Assembly (NCBI GenBank): GCA_964461535.1
Contig: CAYWUY010000060.1
Coordinates: forward strand, 1-18,553
DNA from: Flavipsychrobacter sp964461535
GTDB lineage: Bacteria; Bacteroidota; Bacteroidia; Chitinophagales; Chitinophagaceae
Length of the DNA stretch: 18,553 bases
Direction: 5' to 3'
Of this stretch, positions 15,706-18,553 are shown piece by piece. Under the pieces are notes generated by a model. That model did no database searches. It saw nothing but the letters and a program-made list of their open reading frames with translations, and was not told the origin of the DNA. The translations under genes were made by a program, and so were the position numbers. Each line of letters begins with the position of its first letter. Position 1 is the stretch's first letter.

Positions 15706-16794
15706 ATGACCTCCGAACAAATTAAGGAAATGCGTGCGCGGGTTACACACCTGCACCGCTTTTTGAAAATTGAAGACCGACTAGCTAAACTGGAGAATAA
15801 CCGACAACTTACCTTATCGCCCGGCTTTTGGGACGATAACGCTCGTGCTACCGGTATTCTTAAAGAAATAAAGATTGATAAATATTGGTGCGACCTCTAC
15901 GACCGTGTTAGTGCAGCGGTAGAGGATTTTGCCGTTTTATTCGATTTTTGGAAGGAAGGTGAAGCTGATGAAGCGGAGGCCCAACAAGCCTACAATGCAG
16001 CTTTAAAGGAGATAGAAGATTTAGAGTTTAAGAGTACGCTAGATAAGCCTGAAGATGAAATGCCGGCTATTATGGTCATCAATAGTGGCGCTGGTGGCAC
16101 CGAAAGCCAAGACTGGGCAGAAATGCTGCTACGCATGTACCGCATGTATGGCGAAAAGCAAGGCTGGAAGCTAAGCGAGGTAGATGTGCAATATGGCGAT
16201 GGGGCAGGTATTAAGCAAGCTACCCTGGAGTTCGATGGTGAATTTTCTTATGGCCTGCTAAAAGCCGAAAGCGGGGTGCATCGTTTGGTGCGCATCTCTC
16301 CTTTCGATTCTAATGCCAGAAGACACACCTCTTTTGCCTCAGTGTTTGTATATCCTCTTATAGACGATACTATTGATATTCAGGTTAACCCCTCCGATTT
16401 AGAATGGGCATTCTTCCGTTCCGGTGGCTCTGGTGGGCAAAACGTAAATAAGGTAGAAACCGCAGTTCGTTTAAAGCACATTCCTTCGGGTATCATTGTC
16501 GAGTGTCAGCAGGCTCGTACCCAAGGCGAAAACCGCGAAAAAGCACTTACCATGCTTAAAAGCCAGTTGTACGAAGAAGAACTACGCAAACGCCAAGAGG
16601 TGCTGAACGCTACCAATTCTTCTAAGAAAAAAATAGAGTGGGGCTCGCAAATACGTTCTTATGTGTTCCACCCTTATAAAATGATTAAAGACCACCGTAC
16701 CGACTATGAAGTGGGTAACGTAGGTCCTGTAATGGATGGTGAAATAGACGATTTCATCAAAGCTTATCTGATGAGCGAAAAGGATGCCGAATAA
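15706..16794 (+). CDS. prfB: Peptide chain release factor 2
   Basis: 362 residues, close to E. coli RF2 (365). The N-terminal helical domain is followed by a core domain with the SPF stop-codon recognition motif (198-200, VRISPFDSNARRHTSF), which marks RF2 and not RF1 (PxT). The GGQ peptidyl-tRNA hydrolysis motif is at 243-245 (RSGGSGGQNVNKVE). It releases polypeptides at UGA and UAA. The frame is open from the ATG through the region where many prfB genes have an in-frame UGA and a +1 programmed frameshift (HRFLKIEDR, residues 17-25), so this copy does not use that autoregulation. The ABC exporter gene overlaps its stop by one base (TAATG). I chose the ATG for its match to the family N-terminus and the -7 box just upstream. 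Confidence 0.96.
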   Translation: MTSEQIKEMRARVTHLHRFLKIEDRLAKLENNRQLTLSPGFWDDNARATGILKEIKIDKYWCDLYDRVSAAVEDFAVLFDFWKEGEADEAEAQQAYNAALKEIEDLEFKSTLDKPEDEMPAIMVINSGAGGTESQDWAEMLLRMYRMYGEKQGWKLSEVDVQYGDGAGIKQATLEFDGEFSYGLLKAESGVHRLVRISPFDSNARRHTSFASVFVYPLIDDTIDIQVNPSDLEWAFFRSGGSGGQNVNKVETAVRLKHIPSGIIVECQQARTQGENREKALTMLKSQLYEEELRKRQEVLNATNSSKKKIEWGSQIRSYVFHPYKMIKDHRTDYEVGNVGPVMDGEIDDFIKAYLMSEKDAE

Positions 16795-18553
16795 TGAGTG
16801 TAACATCTAATAATCTTAAAAAACTGGTAGACTTCACCCTGCTAAAGCGTCTGTTTGCTTACACAGGTCCATACAAGGCTACATTGCTACTCAGCATTAC
16901 ATTATCGCTGGTGCTAGCGGCGCTGTCGCCTGTTAGGCCATACCTTATTCAGTATTCGGTAGATAAGTTTGTAGCAGGGCATTTACTACAAGGGCTCATC
17001 TGGATTAGCGTAGTACAGTTTGTGGTGCTCTTGTTAGAGAGTGGCTTGCGCTTTTGGTTCATGTATCGTATCAATTGGTTGGGACAGACTGTTGTTAACG
17101 ATATCCGTAAAACCGTATTTAAAAAGCTCCTGTTTCAAAATGTAGCTTATTACGATAAAACGGCTATAGGCACATTAACCACCCGCACCGTAAACGATTT
17201 AGAGTCGGTTAACGATGTCTTTTCCGAAGGTATTATTTCCATCATGGCCGATGTTCTCACCATACTGGCGCTTATGGTTATGATGCTCTATACTGATTGG
17301 AAACTTACTCTCGTATGCCTATCCGTGTTTCCCTTATTAGTAGTAGCCACTTATGTGTTTAAAGAGAGTGTAGATAAGTCTTTTCAGCGTGTGCGCAATG
17401 CCGTAGCTGCGCTAAATGCCTTTGTGCAAGAGCACATCACTGGTATGTATGTAGTGCAAGCCTTTGGTGCCGAAGCGCGAGAGTCGGGTAAGTTTAATGC
17501 AATTAACAAAGAGCATAGAGAGGCTAATATCAAAGGCATCTTTGCATATTCAGTTTTCTTCCCGGTAGTAGAAATTATTTTGGCATTATCTCTAGGTCTA
17601 TTGGTATGGTATGGTGCTGTGCGCATACTCGATTATGCTGTTACACCGGGTACTATCATTGCTTTTGTTATGTACATCAACCTTATGTTTCGCCCCTTGC
17701 GTATGTTGGCCGATAAGTTTAACGTACTACAAATGGGCATGATAGCCGGAGAGCGTGTATTTACAGTGCTAGATAGCACCGAAACCCTAACCAATAATGG
17801 TACATTGGCACCTGAGCGTTTAGTGGGCCATATCCAGTTTCAGAATGTACACTTTAGTTATAAGCCCGATGTGCCTGTGCTTAAAGGCATTTCTTTTACC
17901 TTGCCTGCCGGCAAAACTATGGCTGTTGTTGGCCATACCGGTGCCGGTAAATCTTCCATGATTAGTATCCTCAATCGTCAGTACGAAATCAGCTCAGGCT
18001 CTATAAAAATAGACGGACAACCCCTACAGGAATACGATATATACGCCCTGCGCAAACAGATAGGTATAGTACTGCAAGATGTCTTTTTATTTTCAGGCAG
18101 TGTGCTAGATAATATCACCCTTCGCAATACCGATATTCCTGAAACTAAGGTGCACGATGTATGTCGAATGTTGGGTATTCACGACTTTATACTCAGCCTG
18201 CCCAATGGCTACCATTTCCCGGTTATGGAGCGTGGCAATGCCCTCTCACAAGGTCAAAGACAGTTATTATCATTTGCCCGCGCACTGCTTTACAATCCTT
18301 CTATACTTATACTAGACGAGGCTACCTCATCTGTAGATAGCGATAGCGAACAACTGATACAGCAAGCCATAGATACCCTTACTAAAGGACGTACCTCCAT
18401 AGTTATAGCCCACCGTTTGTCCACCATTCGTAAGGCCGATACTATATTGGTACTAGATAAAGGCACCATCATAGAGCAGGGCGACCACCAGTCCCTACTA
18501 CTACAAAAAGGAGCCTACTACAACCTTTATACAGCAGTAGAAAAGAATTTGGC
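16794..18553 (+). CDS. ABC exporter, fused permease-ATPase (MdlB/MsbA-like), truncated by window end
   Basis: Open from the ATG at 16794 to the window edge, 586 residues, with no stop reached. Residues 1-315 form a type-1 exporter membrane domain with six helices (YDKTAIGTLTTRTVNDLESVNDVF and MYVVQAFGAEARE are the coupling-region blocks). The ATPase domain (about 345-580) has Walker A GHTGAGKSS (380-388), Q428, the ABC signature as LSQGQ (484-488), Walker B ILILDE (504-509) and switch H540. It is most like the MdlB/SmdB branch, in which the signature is also LSxGQ in place of LSGGQ. Such half-transporters work as homodimers or heterodimers; no partner is visible upstream. The gene shares one base with prfB and is translationally coupled to it. 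The protein is probably almost complete, since MdlB-type proteins run to about 590-600 residues. Confidence 0.92.
   Translation, partial: MSVTSNNLKKLVDFTLLKRLFAYTGPYKATLLLSITLSLVLAALSPVRPYLIQYSVDKFVAGHLLQGLIWISVVQFVVLLLESGLRFWFMYRINWLGQTVVNDIRKTVFKKLLFQNVAYYDKTAIGTLTTRTVNDLESVNDVFSEGIISIMADVLTILALMVMMLYTDWKLTLVCLSVFPLLVVATYVFKESVDKSFQRVRNAVAALNAFVQEHITGMYVVQAFGAEARESGKFNAINKEHREANIKGIFAYSVFFPVVEIILALSLGLLVWYGAVRILDYAVTPGTIIAFVMYINLMFRPLRMLADKFNVLQMGMIAGERVFTVLDSTETLTNNGTLAPERLVGHIQFQNVHFSYKPDVPVLKGISFTLPAGKTMAVVGHTGAGKSSMISILNRQYEISSGSIKIDGQPLQEYDIYALRKQIGIVLQDVFLFSGSVLDNITLRNTDIPETKVHDVCRMLGIHDFILSLPNGYHFPVMERGNALSQGQRQLLSFARALLYNPSILILDEATSSVDSDSEQLIQQAIDTLTKGRTSIVIAHRLSTIRKADTILVLDKGTIIEQGDHQSLLLQKGAYYNLYTAVEKNL

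Noticed and set aside
15760..15775. Possible RF2 programmed frameshift site (TTTTTGA)
   Set aside because: The TGA is out of frame with prfB, and the reading frame from the ATG is continuous with correct family sequence on both sides.
17384..17626. Minus-strand open frame of 80 codons inside the ABC exporter gene
   Set aside because: It lies antisense to a well-conserved membrane domain, has no recognisable protein features and no promoter; similar antisense frames inside the other genes were dismissed for the same reason.

Overview
The window is about 18.5 kb of moderately AT-rich chromosomal DNA from a Bacteroidota bacterium, most likely a gliding Chitinophagales-type organism (inference). 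The evidence is the C-terminus of the gliding/type IX secretion protein GldN at the left edge, near-consensus Bacteroidota -7 promoter boxes (TAnnTTTG) very close to several start codons, poorly conserved Shine-Dalgarno sequences, and protein sequences that read as Bacteroidota versions of their families. I see no insertion sequence, phage gene, CRISPR array, rRNA or tRNA. Gene order and style suggest a vertically inherited region.

Layout. 1-312: end of gldN, closed by a strong terminator. 388-4442, + strand: comB (2-phosphosulfolactate phosphatase), a TMTC-like GT-C membrane glycosyltransferase with C-terminal TPRs, and kbl (glycine C-acetyltransferase), ending in a bidirectional terminator. 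4517-7703, - strand: a DegP/HtrA periplasmic protease, a receiver-histidine-kinase hybrid in which both domains have lost key phosphotransfer residues, and an intact CheY-like receiver. A perfect 13-bp terminator hairpin lies between the last two. 7954-12972, + strand: a complete regulator-plus-pump operon (TetR repressor, TolC-type outer membrane channel, HlyD-type lipoprotein adaptor, FtsX-fold permease, ABC ATPase) with a palindrome over the predicted promoter. 13198-14892: a sigma-70 (ECF-like) factor followed 9 bp later by a single-pass membrane protein. Its N-terminus resembles a Bacteroidota anti-sigma domain and its outer part is a trypsin-like protease with a full catalytic triad. 15006-15560: a DUF6580-type membrane protein. 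15706 to the right edge: prfB (RF2) overlapping an MdlB/MsbA-like ABC exporter that runs off the window.

The strongest candidate for an undescribed system is the sigma factor plus membrane-anchored protease pair. Sigma sequestration, membrane anchoring and an extracytoplasmic protease appear to be combined in one polypeptide, in place of the usual chain of separate anti-sigma and site-1 protease. Next is the receiver/pseudokinase pair, where the H-box histidine is glutamine (codon CAA) and the kinase start lies just after an intrinsic terminator. The TetR-controlled pump is a well-formed operon of a known type, with a clear operator candidate.
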